From assembly GCA_003141555.1 (NCBI GenBank), contig PLMN01000028.1:124524-188523 (forward strand): a DNA stretch of 64,000 nucleotides, read 5' to 3'. Position numbers and translations under genes: made by a program. The DNA is from Candidatus Aminicenantota bacterium (GTDB taxonomy: Bacteria; Acidobacteriota; Aminicenantia; Aminicenantales; UBA4085). Each line of letters starts with the position of its first letter. Position 1 is the stretch's first letter. The notes beneath the pieces are model-generated. The model saw only the letters and a list, made by a program, of their open reading frames with translations. It made no database searches and was not told the origin of the DNA. Of the stretch, positions 16,557 through 25,192 are shown piece by piece.

Positions 16557-18587
16557 ATGCAAAAGGACGACCTGGACAAAAAAGCAACGGGAGTTTTTGC
16601 AGGGAAGGTTGTTCGGAAGGATCTTCTGCATCAGATCAAGGGTGGCGAAAATGTACCTTCCTACGTACTTGAGTATTTGCTGGGAAAATACTGCGCTTCT
16701 GATAACGATGAGGAGATCCGTATAGGTGTGGATGCCGTTAAAGAGACCCTGGCCACAAACTATTTCCGCCATGATGAAGCGAACAAAGCCCAGTCTATGG
16801 TTGAACAAAAAGGCAGACATCGATTCATCGACCGCGTCGAGGTCCGTTTCCTGGCCGGCGAGAACAAGTATTGGGCCTCCCTGGACCACTTCGGCTATTC
16901 CAAGATACACATAGCCGAAGAATTTTATCGCCGTTATGAACGCCTTCTTGAGGGAGGTATTTGGGCGATCATCGATGTGGAGTTCAGGCTGTCTGATGAC
17001 GGCAAGAAGGAGAGCCCTTTCCATATCACCGATCTGAAACCTATCCAACTTGCGCGGTTCGACATGGACGAATACTTGGAAGGCCGACGCGCCCTGAGCA
17101 GAGACGAGTGGGTCGACCTCCTTCTCCGGAGCGTCGGGCTCGAGCCTGCCCGCATGGAAAAGCGGCTTAAAATTCTACTGATTACCAGACTCATTTCCTT
17201 TGTCGAAAAGAATTACAACTTTATTGAACTCGGTCCGCGTGGTACCGGAAAATCCTACGCGTTCAGCGAGATGTCCCCCTACTGCATGCTGATCTCGGGC
17301 GGCAAAGCGAGCTCGGCGAACCTGTTTTACAACAATGCCCGAAGACAGGTTGGCCTCGTGGGTCACTGGGACGTCGTCGCCTTTGATGAAGTCGGCGGTA
17401 TGAAAATCACAGAACCGGACGTGATTCAGATCATGAAGGACTATATGGCCAACGGTCGATTCAGCCGAGGGATCACTCAAGTTCTGGCGGACGCGTCCCT
17501 TGTGTTCATAGGAAATTTGAACCAGCCGGTTGAGAGCCTTGTCCAAAACTCAGCCACTGACCTATTACAGCCGCTTCCCAAGGAGTTCGACCTCGCCCTT
17601 ATCGACCGGTTGCACTTTTACCTGCCGGGTTGGGAAATCCCTAAAAACTCGAAGGACATATTGACGGTCCACTACGGATTCGTCACCGACTACCTGGCCG
17701 AGGCTTTCAGGAATCTTAGAAAACAAAACCACTTTGATGAAATTGAACGGGTCTTTCGATTCGGATCGCACGTCGAAGGCCGGGACGCAACTGCAGCCAA
17801 AAAGACCGTAAGCGGCCTTCTCAAAATCCTCCACCCCGGCGGAGGATGGACGAAAGAAGAAATAACCGAGTATGTAGAGCTGGCTTTGGAGGGCCGCCGC
17901 CGAGTTAAGGAACAGCTCAAGAAGCGAGGTTCATTCGAGTTCTATAAAACCAGCTTCTCCTATATTGATCTTGAGACTGATACAGAGCGGTCAGTGGGAG
18001 TGCCAGAACAAGGCGGAGCTGGGGTCATCTCGCAGGATCCACTTCCGCCTGGGACCGTTTACACGGCTGCGGTTGATTCCGAGGCTAAAGTAGCTCTTTT
18101 CCGGCTGGAAGTGGCAATTACGGCCGGGACGGGGAAATTGCGGACGCCGGCCGGTCTTGAGAAAACGCTGAAAGAATCCCTTAATCGTGCATTCAGCTAT
18201 CTACAGAACGTCAAGGAGAAGTTGGGGCTCACTCAGACGCTGGCTCAGAAGGACATTTACGCCGAGGCCGTGGACCTATCCGGCGGCCGAATCGAGTGTC
18301 CCTGCGGTGTGGCATTCTTTGCCGCCATGATCTCTGCGATACGTAATAGGCAGGTTCAAGCAGGCACTGTCGTTCTTGGAGATTTAACCATTCAAGGAAA
18401 TATCAAGGGACCGGCTTCAATCGCCGAGCCACTACAATCGGCCATGGAGGCCGGAGCTGCACGCGTCCTGGTTCCGGTTTCGAACAAGGCACAGTTCGCC
18501 GGACTACCGGAAGACGTGATCGAACGCTTGGATGTAGTGTTCTATGGCGATGTCGATCGCGCGGTACTGAAAACGCTGGAGATATGA
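16557..18587 (+). CDS. brxL: BrxL AAA+ protein with Lon-like C-terminal domain
   Basis: 676 residues, normal for BrxL. After an N-terminal region with FDRVEVRFL-like text comes an AAA+ module with Walker A GPRGTGKSYAF near residues 229-239 and a Walker B-like VVAFDEVGG near 275. The C-terminal third is Lon-fold. Where Lon has GPSAG this protein has CPCG, and the Lon lysine position reads as alanine in SIAEPLQSAM, so classical Ser-Lys proteolysis is unlikely. BrxL is a DNA-binding motor needed for phage exclusion and marks type 1 BREX. The ATG at 16557 follows AAGGAG by six bases. Confidence 0.9.
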   Translation: MQKDDLDKKATGVFAGKVVRKDLLHQIKGGENVPSYVLEYLLGKYCASDNDEEIRIGVDAVKETLATNYFRHDEANKAQSMVEQKGRHRFIDRVEVRFLAGENKYWASLDHFGYSKIHIAEEFYRRYERLLEGGIWAIIDVEFRLSDDGKKESPFHITDLKPIQLARFDMDEYLEGRRALSRDEWVDLLLRSVGLEPARMEKRLKILLITRLISFVEKNYNFIELGPRGTGKSYAFSEMSPYCMLISGGKASSANLFYNNARRQVGLVGHWDVVAFDEVGGMKITEPDVIQIMKDYMANGRFSRGITQVLADASLVFIGNLNQPVESLVQNSATDLLQPLPKEFDLALIDRLHFYLPGWEIPKNSKDILTVHYGFVTDYLAEAFRNLRKQNHFDEIERVFRFGSHVEGRDATAAKKTVSGLLKILHPGGGWTKEEITEYVELALEGRRRVKEQLKKRGSFEFYKTSFSYIDLETDTERSVGVPEQGGAGVISQDPLPPGTVYTAAVDSEAKVALFRLEVAITAGTGKLRTPAGLEKTLKESLNRAFSYLQNVKEKLGLTQTLAQKDIYAEAVDLSGGRIECPCGVAFFAAMISAIRNRQVQAGTVVLGDLTIQGNIKGPASIAEPLQSAMEAGAARVLVPVSNKAQFAGLPEDVIERLDVVFYGDVDRAVLKTLEI

Positions 18588-18749
18588 CGGACGAAGCATG
18601 GAGCGGCTGGAATAAAGGAAATGACAGGTGTCCTCACGGGGGAAGTGCAGCTCCCGTTCCGTTCGCGTAGGAGATGACGCTGGCGAGTCCTTTGTCTCCT
18701 CCGAAAGTGTTAACCGAAATGTCTATTCGTATGAAAGATAGTTTTCCCG
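18588..18749. other. Non-coding gap between BREX operon and second cassette
   Basis: 162 bases without a gene. AGGAGA (18669-18674) pairs with TCTCCT (18695-18700) around a 20-base loop, and an imperfect stem lies near 18637-18656. One of these may end the BREX message or lie in the leader of the methyltransferase operon; there is no T-run and no clear promoter hexamer pair. Confidence 0.3.
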
Positions 18750-19853
18750 ATGAAGGGTAAGACAAAGCGAGATCCGGGTCATGCGACCCGCAACGCGGGT
18801 AAACCAACGGCCGTCGATCTGTTCTGCGGTTGCGGCGGGTTGGCCGTCGGCCTGAAGAAGGCTGGATTTCGGGTGCTAGCTGCGGTGGATGTTGATCCGC
18901 TGTCCGTCAAAACCTACAAAGCAAATCATAAAGACGTCGAAGTGTGGGAGATGGATATACGCAAACTGCAGCCTGCAGAACTGCTTATTAAGATCGGTAT
19001 TAAGAAAGGGGAACTCAGCCTTCTGGCTGGGTGTCCGCCGTGCCAGGGTTTTTCTACGATGCGCACCCTGAACGGGGCCGTCAGCGTCGAGGACCCCCGG
19101 AACGAACTACTCTTAGAGTTTCAGCGCTTTGTGGAGGCGCTGCGCCCCCGCGCGGTGATGTTGGAAAACGTGCCAGGGCTGGCCGAAGACGAACGGTTCA
19201 CTTATTTCTGCAGGAAGATGAGGAAACTCGGATACCTTGGTGAGCACCGTATCTTAAACGCGGCGGAATATGGCGTGCCGCAACGAAGGCGAAGACTAAT
19301 TTATCTAGCTGGCTTGGGTTTCGAGATTCCATTCGCCGATAAAGCCAAAAGACAAATGACAGTAAAGAACGCTATCGGCGGATTACCGAAAGCGGGGGAA
19401 AGCGGCGATCCCGTCCACGACTTGCGCGAACACCGGACTCCAAGGGTTATAGACCTCATCCGCCGAATTCCAAAAGACGGGGGGAGCCGCATCGACCTGC
19501 CGGATGAGTTTCAGCTCGAATGCCATAAGCGATGCTCCGGCTTCAAAGACGTTTACGGACGAATAGCCTGGAATGATGTAGCTCCGACGATCACCAGCGG
19601 ATGTTTCAATCCCTCCAAAGGACGGTTTCTGCATCCAAAGGAGAACCGAGCAATCACGATGCGCGAGGCGGCTCTTCTGCAGAGTTTTCCTCGTTGGTAT
19701 AAGTTCCCGACGAATAATAAATCCTCGTTGGCATCAATGATCGGAAATGCACTTCCTCCGCCTTTTATATCCGCCCAAGCAAAGAGTATCCGGAGGATCC
19801 TGCTGAACGGCGGCGGGACTTGCCCAATCACAAAAAGGACTGAACGAAAATGA
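18750..19853 (+). CDS. C5-cytosine DNA methyltransferase
   Basis: 367 residues with the ordered motifs of the family: VDLFCGCGGLAVGL (SAM binding, about 23-36), AGCPPCQGFS with the catalytic cysteine, MLENVPGL, YGVPQRRRRLIYLAG, and GNALPP near the end. The variable target-recognition region lies around 205-280 and is short. It would methylate cytosine in an unknown site, protecting self DNA or labelling it. It is first of four overlapping genes (stop shared with the helicase start as ATGA), with a Vsr-like gene two places downstream. A stand-alone C5 methyltransferase next to vsr is a known pairing, but the helicase between them is not usual. Confidence 0.95.
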   Translation: MKGKTKRDPGHATRNAGKPTAVDLFCGCGGLAVGLKKAGFRVLAAVDVDPLSVKTYKANHKDVEVWEMDIRKLQPAELLIKIGIKKGELSLLAGCPPCQGFSTMRTLNGAVSVEDPRNELLLEFQRFVEALRPRAVMLENVPGLAEDERFTYFCRKMRKLGYLGEHRILNAAEYGVPQRRRRLIYLAGLGFEIPFADKAKRQMTVKNAIGGLPKAGESGDPVHDLREHRTPRVIDLIRRIPKDGGSRIDLPDEFQLECHKRCSGFKDVYGRIAWNDVAPTITSGCFNPSKGRFLHPKENRAITMREAALLQSFPRWYKFPTNNKSSLASMIGNALPPPFISAQAKSIRRILLNGGGTCPITKRTERK

Positions 19854-22777
19854 GCATCGACCAGGTTTTAAGAAATAAGTTGACGCCCCAACAATACGCC
19901 GCTGCGGTCGACCCCGCGCGGGAGGTGCTGTGTCTGGCGTGCGCCGGGTCGGGCAAGTCCAGAACGTTGGCCTATCGGATCGCCAGACTCCTCGCGGAGG
20001 ACGAACCGCCTGAAGGGATCGTGGCATTCACGTTCACGGAGAAAGCCGCCGAATCTATCAAGCGCCGTGTTTCTCAAGCCCTGACGATAGCCGGGCTCGA
20101 TCCCACCGTTATGGGCGCAATGTATATCGGCACCATCCACGCTTATTGTCAGCACGTATTAGGCGACATGGACGCCACGTATCGACAGTACGACGTGCTC
20201 GATGAGAACCGGCTGAAGCTCTATCTGATTTCTCGCTTCTACCAATTGGGCCTTCAGAGCTTCCGCGCCCGTGCGCGAAGCAACAGCTATTTCGACACGA
20301 TCAAACAGGTATCCGACGCGTGGAAGACCGCCAACGACGAGCTGTTGGATTTCAATGCGGTAGCCGCCGAAGACCACGACATCGGCGATCTACTTTCCCA
20401 CATTCAGAGCGGTTTGCGGACGGACCAATATATCGACTTCTCATTGATGATCAGGGATGTGGTTGAGGCGGTCCGCAACAATGCGCGGGGAGTGGAGAAC
20501 GGCATCGGAAGGTTGCGTCATCTAATGGTAGACGAATACCAAGACGTTAATCCCTGCCAAGAGGAATTGATCCGACTCATGCACCAGAGTTCTCAAACTC
20601 TCTTTGTAGTCGGAGATGACGACCAATCGATTTATGCATGGCGGGGCGCAGACGTCAGCAACATCCTGGAATTCCAACGGCGATACGTCGGCTGTAGCGT
20701 ACACACCTTATCACAGAACTTCCGCAGTACGGAGCCCATTGTCCAGGCTTCGGACGCCTTCGTAGCCGCCATGCTGGGACCGAGTCGGATTCCGAAGAGC
20801 CCGACCGCTTCGGCGAATCTTGTGCCTCAGGATTTCAGGGTGCTGTGGTTTCCCGACCGCGCGGCGGAGGCTGAATGGGTCGCCGTGAGAATCCGTGATC
20901 TGCTGGGTACGGCCTACTACGAAAACGGCGGCGTCCGGGGTTTAACGCCAGCCGATTTCGCTGTCTTGATGCGATCAACACGTCAGGCGGAACAAGACAA
21001 AACACCGAGGCACGCCGCATTCACCGCAGCGCTTGAACGCTTCGGCCTTCCGTTCAGTCTGGAGGCCGGAGGCGGGCCTTTCGACCGCCCGCAGACGGCC
21101 GTTCTGCGAACTACATTTGAGCTTTTACGCAACACACCGCTTGACCGGAACACGGTGCTTCAGCATTTCAACAGCCAAGTACTGCCTGCGTATCCCGGCG
21201 CGGACTTCAGCGCGCTCGTCCGCGTTCTCACTGACTGGAGCCGCCGGATTCACCGCCCTCAGGGCTCGACAAGAATCCGGCTCTACCCGCAGCAGCTTGT
21301 TTATGATCTGTTAGAGGCATTTAACATCGCCCGGACGAACTTCAGCGACGACATTATGCGGGACATCGGGCTTTTCAGCCGCATGATCCTGGACGTCGAA
21401 ACGGTCTATATGAGCGTGGATTCGAGGCAGCGTTTTTCAGATGTCCTCAACTTCCTGCAAAATGCCGCCGAGGCGGGGTATGACATGTCAACCGACGATG
21501 TGCTCCAACGGCCGGACGCCGTCACGGTCTCTACCGTTCACAAAATGAAAGGGCTCGAATTCCCATGCGTTTTCGTCGTGGACGTCGAGGCGCACAGATT
21601 CCCAAAGAAAAGAAGCAGCTACTCGGGTTGGCTGCCGTCCGGCGTCATGACCGCAGCGATCAACCGCGGCGCCTATCAAAGCACCCCCGGTGAGGAAATA
21701 AGGATTTTCTACACGGCCGCAACACGCGCCGAACGGTATCTCCACGTAAGCGGAGCAGAAAATCTGCCGAACGCGAGACGAGCAGCCCGCCAATCGCCTT
21801 ATTCGCTCCAGCTTGTTACTCATCCAGCAGTGGTTCAGAACGCTGCGGGCCTGCCGACGGGGCTTGTTCAGGCCGCGCCGCGTCGGAGAGTCGAGGACAC
21901 CGACTACCCGACGAGCTTCACCGAAATCAAGTACTACCTGCAATGCCCAAGGAGTTACCAATTTCGGGAGCGTTACGGGCTTAATCCGGTCGTCCCGGAG
22001 ATGTTCGGTTACGGGCGGACTGTTCATACGTCCATACAGAAACTTCATGAACTCAACCCGAACACACCGCCGGCGGAGAACCGGGTGGAGCAAGTAGTCT
22101 TGGATACTTTCCACTTGAAGCATGTCCCCCCGAGCGGCGATCCGGTTAACCGGCCGGGTGCTTACGAGAACTCAAGAAATCGAGCCGTGGAGATCGCTCA
22201 GGATTATGTAGCGTCCTTCGGCGGAGACTTCGCGCGGGAGCGTCAGGTGGAGGCCGTTTTTGAGATTCCGGCTTCCAACTGCGTCATCTCGGGTTCGATT
22301 GATCTCCTACTTCACGAAGACGAAGCAGGAAACATCCTTCAGGCGGAGATCATCGATTTTAAGACGATGGAGGGAGGCGAAACGCCGGGTGATAACGACG
22401 ATCTCGACTGGACCGAGCTCGCCCTGCAGGTCCAACTTTATGCCAGAGCAGCCGACCAGGTTCTCGGGCAGAATGCTAGAACAGGCAGCGTTCATCTCCT
22501 GAAGGACAACCAACGGGTCGAAGTACCGATTTCCCAGGAAGCGGTGGATGCAGCCCTTGCCAACATCGAATGGGCGGTTACCGGTATTCTCGCCTCCGAC
22601 TTCCCGATGCGGCCGCATCCCGAAAAATGCGCCAAGTGTGATTTCAGAAAGATTTGCCCGCGCACACCGCAGGATTTCAGAGTCCTGACAACGGTTCCGC
22701 CGGAACTCCATTTGCCTGGACGCAGAGAAATGGCCAGGGCTTTCAGCCTGTATCAAGGACCGGATGATGCCGGATAA
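19850..22777 (+). CDS. UvrD/Rep-type helicase with C-terminal PD-(D/E)xK nuclease region
   Basis: 975 residues. Superfamily 1 motifs: ACAGSGKSRTL (Walker A, about 25-35), FTFTEKAA (Ia), VDEYQDVNPCQ (II), VGDDDQSIYAWRGA (III), SQNFRST (IV), VSTVHKMKGLEF (V) and FYTAATRAERYL (VI). The last 300 residues have the look of an AddB/Cas4-like nuclease: SFTEIKYYLQCPRSYQFRERY, later ISGSIDLL and EIIDFKT (the nuclease D...ExK), then CAKCDFRKICP, a cysteine cluster that probably holds iron-sulphur or zinc together with an upstream cysteine. It should unwind and degrade DNA. Overlaps both neighbours, so it works with the methyltransferase, Vsr and DUF262 proteins. Confidence 0.9.
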   Translation: MSIDQVLRNKLTPQQYAAAVDPAREVLCLACAGSGKSRTLAYRIARLLAEDEPPEGIVAFTFTEKAAESIKRRVSQALTIAGLDPTVMGAMYIGTIHAYCQHVLGDMDATYRQYDVLDENRLKLYLISRFYQLGLQSFRARARSNSYFDTIKQVSDAWKTANDELLDFNAVAAEDHDIGDLLSHIQSGLRTDQYIDFSLMIRDVVEAVRNNARGVENGIGRLRHLMVDEYQDVNPCQEELIRLMHQSSQTLFVVGDDDQSIYAWRGADVSNILEFQRRYVGCSVHTLSQNFRSTEPIVQASDAFVAAMLGPSRIPKSPTASANLVPQDFRVLWFPDRAAEAEWVAVRIRDLLGTAYYENGGVRGLTPADFAVLMRSTRQAEQDKTPRHAAFTAALERFGLPFSLEAGGGPFDRPQTAVLRTTFELLRNTPLDRNTVLQHFNSQVLPAYPGADFSALVRVLTDWSRRIHRPQGSTRIRLYPQQLVYDLLEAFNIARTNFSDDIMRDIGLFSRMILDVETVYMSVDSRQRFSDVLNFLQNAAEAGYDMSTDDVLQRPDAVTVSTVHKMKGLEFPCVFVVDVEAHRFPKKRSSYSGWLPSGVMTAAINRGAYQSTPGEEIRIFYTAATRAERYLHVSGAENLPNARRAARQSPYSLQLVTHPAVVQNAAGLPTGLVQAAPRRRVEDTDYPTSFTEIKYYLQCPRSYQFRERYGLNPVVPEMFGYGRTVHTSIQKLHELNPNTPPAENRVEQVVLDTFHLKHVPPSGDPVNRPGAYENSRNRAVEIAQDYVASFGGDFARERQVEAVFEIPASNCVISGSIDLLLHEDEAGNILQAEIIDFKTMEGGETPGDNDDLDWTELALQVQLYARAADQVLGQNARTGSVHLLKDNQRVEVPISQEAVDAALANIEWAVTGILASDFPMRPHPEKCAKCDFRKICPRTPQDFRVLTTVPPELHLPGRREMARAFSLYQGPDDAG

Positions 22778-23195
22778 CCTGACACCCGAGCAGCGTAGTT
22801 ATTGCATGTCCCGCATCAAGGGAAAGGATACGAGACTGGAGGTGCAGGTGCGTTCTGCGCTTCATAAAAGAGGCCTAAGATTCCGCAAACACGAAAAAAG
22901 CCTGCCCGGCAGGCCGGATATTGTTTTCAGCAGAGCCCGGATTGCAGTTTTCTTGGACGGCGATTTCTGGCACGGATACCGATTCCCTTCATGGGAAACC
23001 AAAGTATCGGACTTCTGGAAGAAAAAGATAAACAAGAACCGAGATCGCGATACTAAGAATCACAGGAAACTTCGCAAAATGGGGTGGACTGTAATTCGGC
23101 TATGGCAACACGAAATTCATAAAGACATTGAAACCTGTATCAACCGGATCGAATCGGCGGTATTAGGATCGGAGTCGAAAGGACAGAATATATGA
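22764..23195 (+). CDS. vsr: Vsr-like (very short patch repair family) endonuclease
   Basis: 143 residues, typical for Vsr. Landmarks: MSRIKGKDTRLEVQVRSAL at the start, LPGRPDIVFSRARIAVFLDGDFWHG with the catalytic aspartate and histidine, and FWKKKINKNRDRD...GWTVIRLWQHEI. Classical Vsr nicks T:G mismatches that arise by deamination of 5-methylcytosine. Here VHGCFWHGHxC of E. coli-type Vsr reads DGDFWHGY, so the zinc-type cysteine/histidine positions are absent. Start at 22764 or 22767; it begins inside the helicase gene, and its stop overlaps the DUF262 start. In this operon it may be a restriction nuclease instead of a repair enzyme. Confidence 0.9.
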   Translation: MMPDNLTPEQRSYCMSRIKGKDTRLEVQVRSALHKRGLRFRKHEKSLPGRPDIVFSRARIAVFLDGDFWHGYRFPSWETKVSDFWKKKINKNRDRDTKNHRKLRKMGWTVIRLWQHEIHKDIETCINRIESAVLGSESKGQNI

Positions 23196-24910
23196 AAACA
23201 CAGAAGCTATCTCTCCGTAAGATAGTGTCATACTTGAACAATCCCGACGAGGATGGTGGATTCTGGCTGCCGAATATTCAGCGGCCTTTCGTTTGGTCAG
23301 AGGACCAGATCTGCCGACTATTCGATTCCATTCTTAGGCAATATCCCATTAGTACCCTATTAATCTGGAAAACCAAGATGAAGGTACGCCGCCGCAAGTT
23401 CATCGACTACTTCAAAGAAGAACATCGGCGCCACCTCGGCGACTTCAAGGTACCTGACGACGACAAGAAGAAGTGCCTTGTTTTAGACGGCCAACAACGA
23501 CTTCAGAGTCTTTTCATAGGGCTGCGCGGCAGCTACGACGGCAAGGAACTTTACCTTGACATTCTCAGCGGCGAACTCGCAGCGCCTGATGACGTTAAAT
23601 TCAAATTCAGGTTCCTCGACCCTCAATCAGTGGTATTCCCGCAGATTCGGTTCAAAGACATCGTATTCAGCGAAGATAAACCTCGCATTATCGCCGATGG
23701 GATTGTCGCGCAGGCGGGGCATGCGTTGTCAACACCAGAAGTCGACAAAATCAAGGACCATGTTGACCTGATCCGCGAGACGTTCTTTAACGAATCGGGC
23801 ATCAGCTATCAAGAACTCGACAGCATCGAACAGGCCACCTTGTATAAGGAAGATGACGTGGTCGAAATCTTCATCCGGGCTAATTCCGGCGGAACCCAGC
23901 TCGGTAAGTCTGATTTGTTGTTCTCGCTCTTGACATCAAGCTGGGACGAGGCTGATGACAAAATGGAGATCCTCCTCGACGAACTGAACATGCAAGGATT
24001 CGCCTTCACCCGCGATTTCATTCTGAAGACGTGCCTGACCCTGTTGGACCAAGGGGCACGCTATGAGGTAGAGAAATTTCGCAAGAAGGGTGTCCGCGAA
24101 GACATTGAGAAGAATTGGGACGAACTCGTCGTCGCAACGAAGGAAGTTGCCGATTTCGTACATGGCAGTACCTTCATCCGTAGCGATAAAGCTCTTCCGT
24201 CCTACTTAGTCCTGATCCCTCTAGTCTATCTTAGGTATCATTTCCCCAGCGCATGGAGCACAAAACAGAACGTCGAACTCTTCCTGCTCCGTTCTCTGCT
24301 AGCCGGAGTGTTCGGCGGTAACCCGGATCAACTGATTAATAACCTCGTCAACAAGATGAAAGAAATTGAAAAATTTGAGCTGAACGAGATGTTCGGTGTG
24401 ATTCGTACTGCTGGGCGAAGCCTCGAACTGACTGAAGACCGGTTTTGGGCGATCGGATACGGCGATGTAAATATCCATTTACTGTTCAACCTCTGGTATC
24501 GGGATTTTCACTACACGCCTGCTTTTTCGGGCAACCTTCCGCAGATTGACCATATTTTCCCGCAAAGCGTATTGAAATCGGTGAAGATACCCAACCCCAA
24601 CACCGGCAAGATGAACATTATGAAATACAGGGAGGGTGATCGAAATCAGCTCGCAAATTGTATGCTTCTGACTGCCGAGGAGAACGGTGCAGGTGGCAAG
24701 AGCGATACGCCTCCGGATGAATGGTTCAAGGACAAGGGATCGGAATACCTGGACAGGCACATTATCCCGACCGACCCGGCGTTATGGAAACTCGATAGAT
24801 TTGAGGATTTTATTAAGGAGCGGAAGAAGCTGATTAAGACCAAATTTTCTTACCTGCTATCTGCTCCGGTTGCTGCGGCCCCTGATCAACTGAATACGAA
24901 ACAGCCCTGA
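23192..24910 (+). CDS. Second DUF262/HNH (GmrSD-like) protein
   Basis: 572 residues. N-terminal DUF262: LPNIQRPFVWSEDQICRLFD and VLDGQQRLQSLF, the ParB/sulfiredoxin-like nucleotide-binding motifs. C-terminal DUF1524/HNH: QIDHIFPQSVL, then NQLANCMLLTAEENGAGGKSD. It is the last gene of the four-gene cassette and overlaps vsr by four bases. Related proteins act as nucleotide-dependent nucleases against modified phage DNA. It belongs to the same broad family as the protein at 12369 but the two differ clearly in motif surroundings, so they are not recent duplicates. It may serve as the effector of the cassette. Confidence 0.85.
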   Translation: MKTQKLSLRKIVSYLNNPDEDGGFWLPNIQRPFVWSEDQICRLFDSILRQYPISTLLIWKTKMKVRRRKFIDYFKEEHRRHLGDFKVPDDDKKKCLVLDGQQRLQSLFIGLRGSYDGKELYLDILSGELAAPDDVKFKFRFLDPQSVVFPQIRFKDIVFSEDKPRIIADGIVAQAGHALSTPEVDKIKDHVDLIRETFFNESGISYQELDSIEQATLYKEDDVVEIFIRANSGGTQLGKSDLLFSLLTSSWDEADDKMEILLDELNMQGFAFTRDFILKTCLTLLDQGARYEVEKFRKKGVREDIEKNWDELVVATKEVADFVHGSTFIRSDKALPSYLVLIPLVYLRYHFPSAWSTKQNVELFLLRSLLAGVFGGNPDQLINNLVNKMKEIEKFELNEMFGVIRTAGRSLELTEDRFWAIGYGDVNIHLLFNLWYRDFHYTPAFSGNLPQIDHIFPQSVLKSVKIPNPNTGKMNIMKYREGDRNQLANCMLLTAEENGAGGKSDTPPDEWFKDKGSEYLDRHIIPTDPALWKLDRFEDFIKERKKLIKTKFSYLLSAPVAAAPDQLNTKQP

Positions 24911-25192
24911 TATTGAGAGAGTGCCCAAACGCCGAAATAAGTAATAAAGGCGATTAGATAGCCATTGATCTAGGAACCATGCGCATAGCCTTCATCTAAA
25001 TACCCCTTTGGAGAAAGACAGCGCTTAACCATGAAAGACACCGTTCAAGAAGCATAGAGTACAGAATTGAGGCTGGGGCCGAATCGATCAGGTTGAAGGC
25101 CCCCGGGAGAAGTAACGCCTTGCGGCGATGGTAGCGCCTCGTATATAAAGACGTTTGGAATGATATTTTTTCTCATGTTGGGGACTTGATAC
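24911..25192. other. Non-coding region upstream of the integrase
   Basis: 282 bases between the DUF262 gene and the integrase, with no convincing gene. It is moderately AT-rich and holds the putative integrase promoter near its end. GGTTGAAGGCCCCCGGGAG around 25091-25109 is GC-rich and could form a small hairpin. Confidence 0.4.
25120..25147 (+). promoter_or_regulatory. Possible integrase promoter
   Basis: TTGCGG at 25120-25125 and TATATA at 25142-25147 with a 16-base spacer, about 45 bases before the integrase ATG. The -35 match is moderate. Confidence 0.35.

Noticed and set aside
2620..18587. A standard type 6 BREX assignment
   Set aside because: No brxD or brxHI gene is present and BrxL ends the operon, so type 6 alone does not fit.
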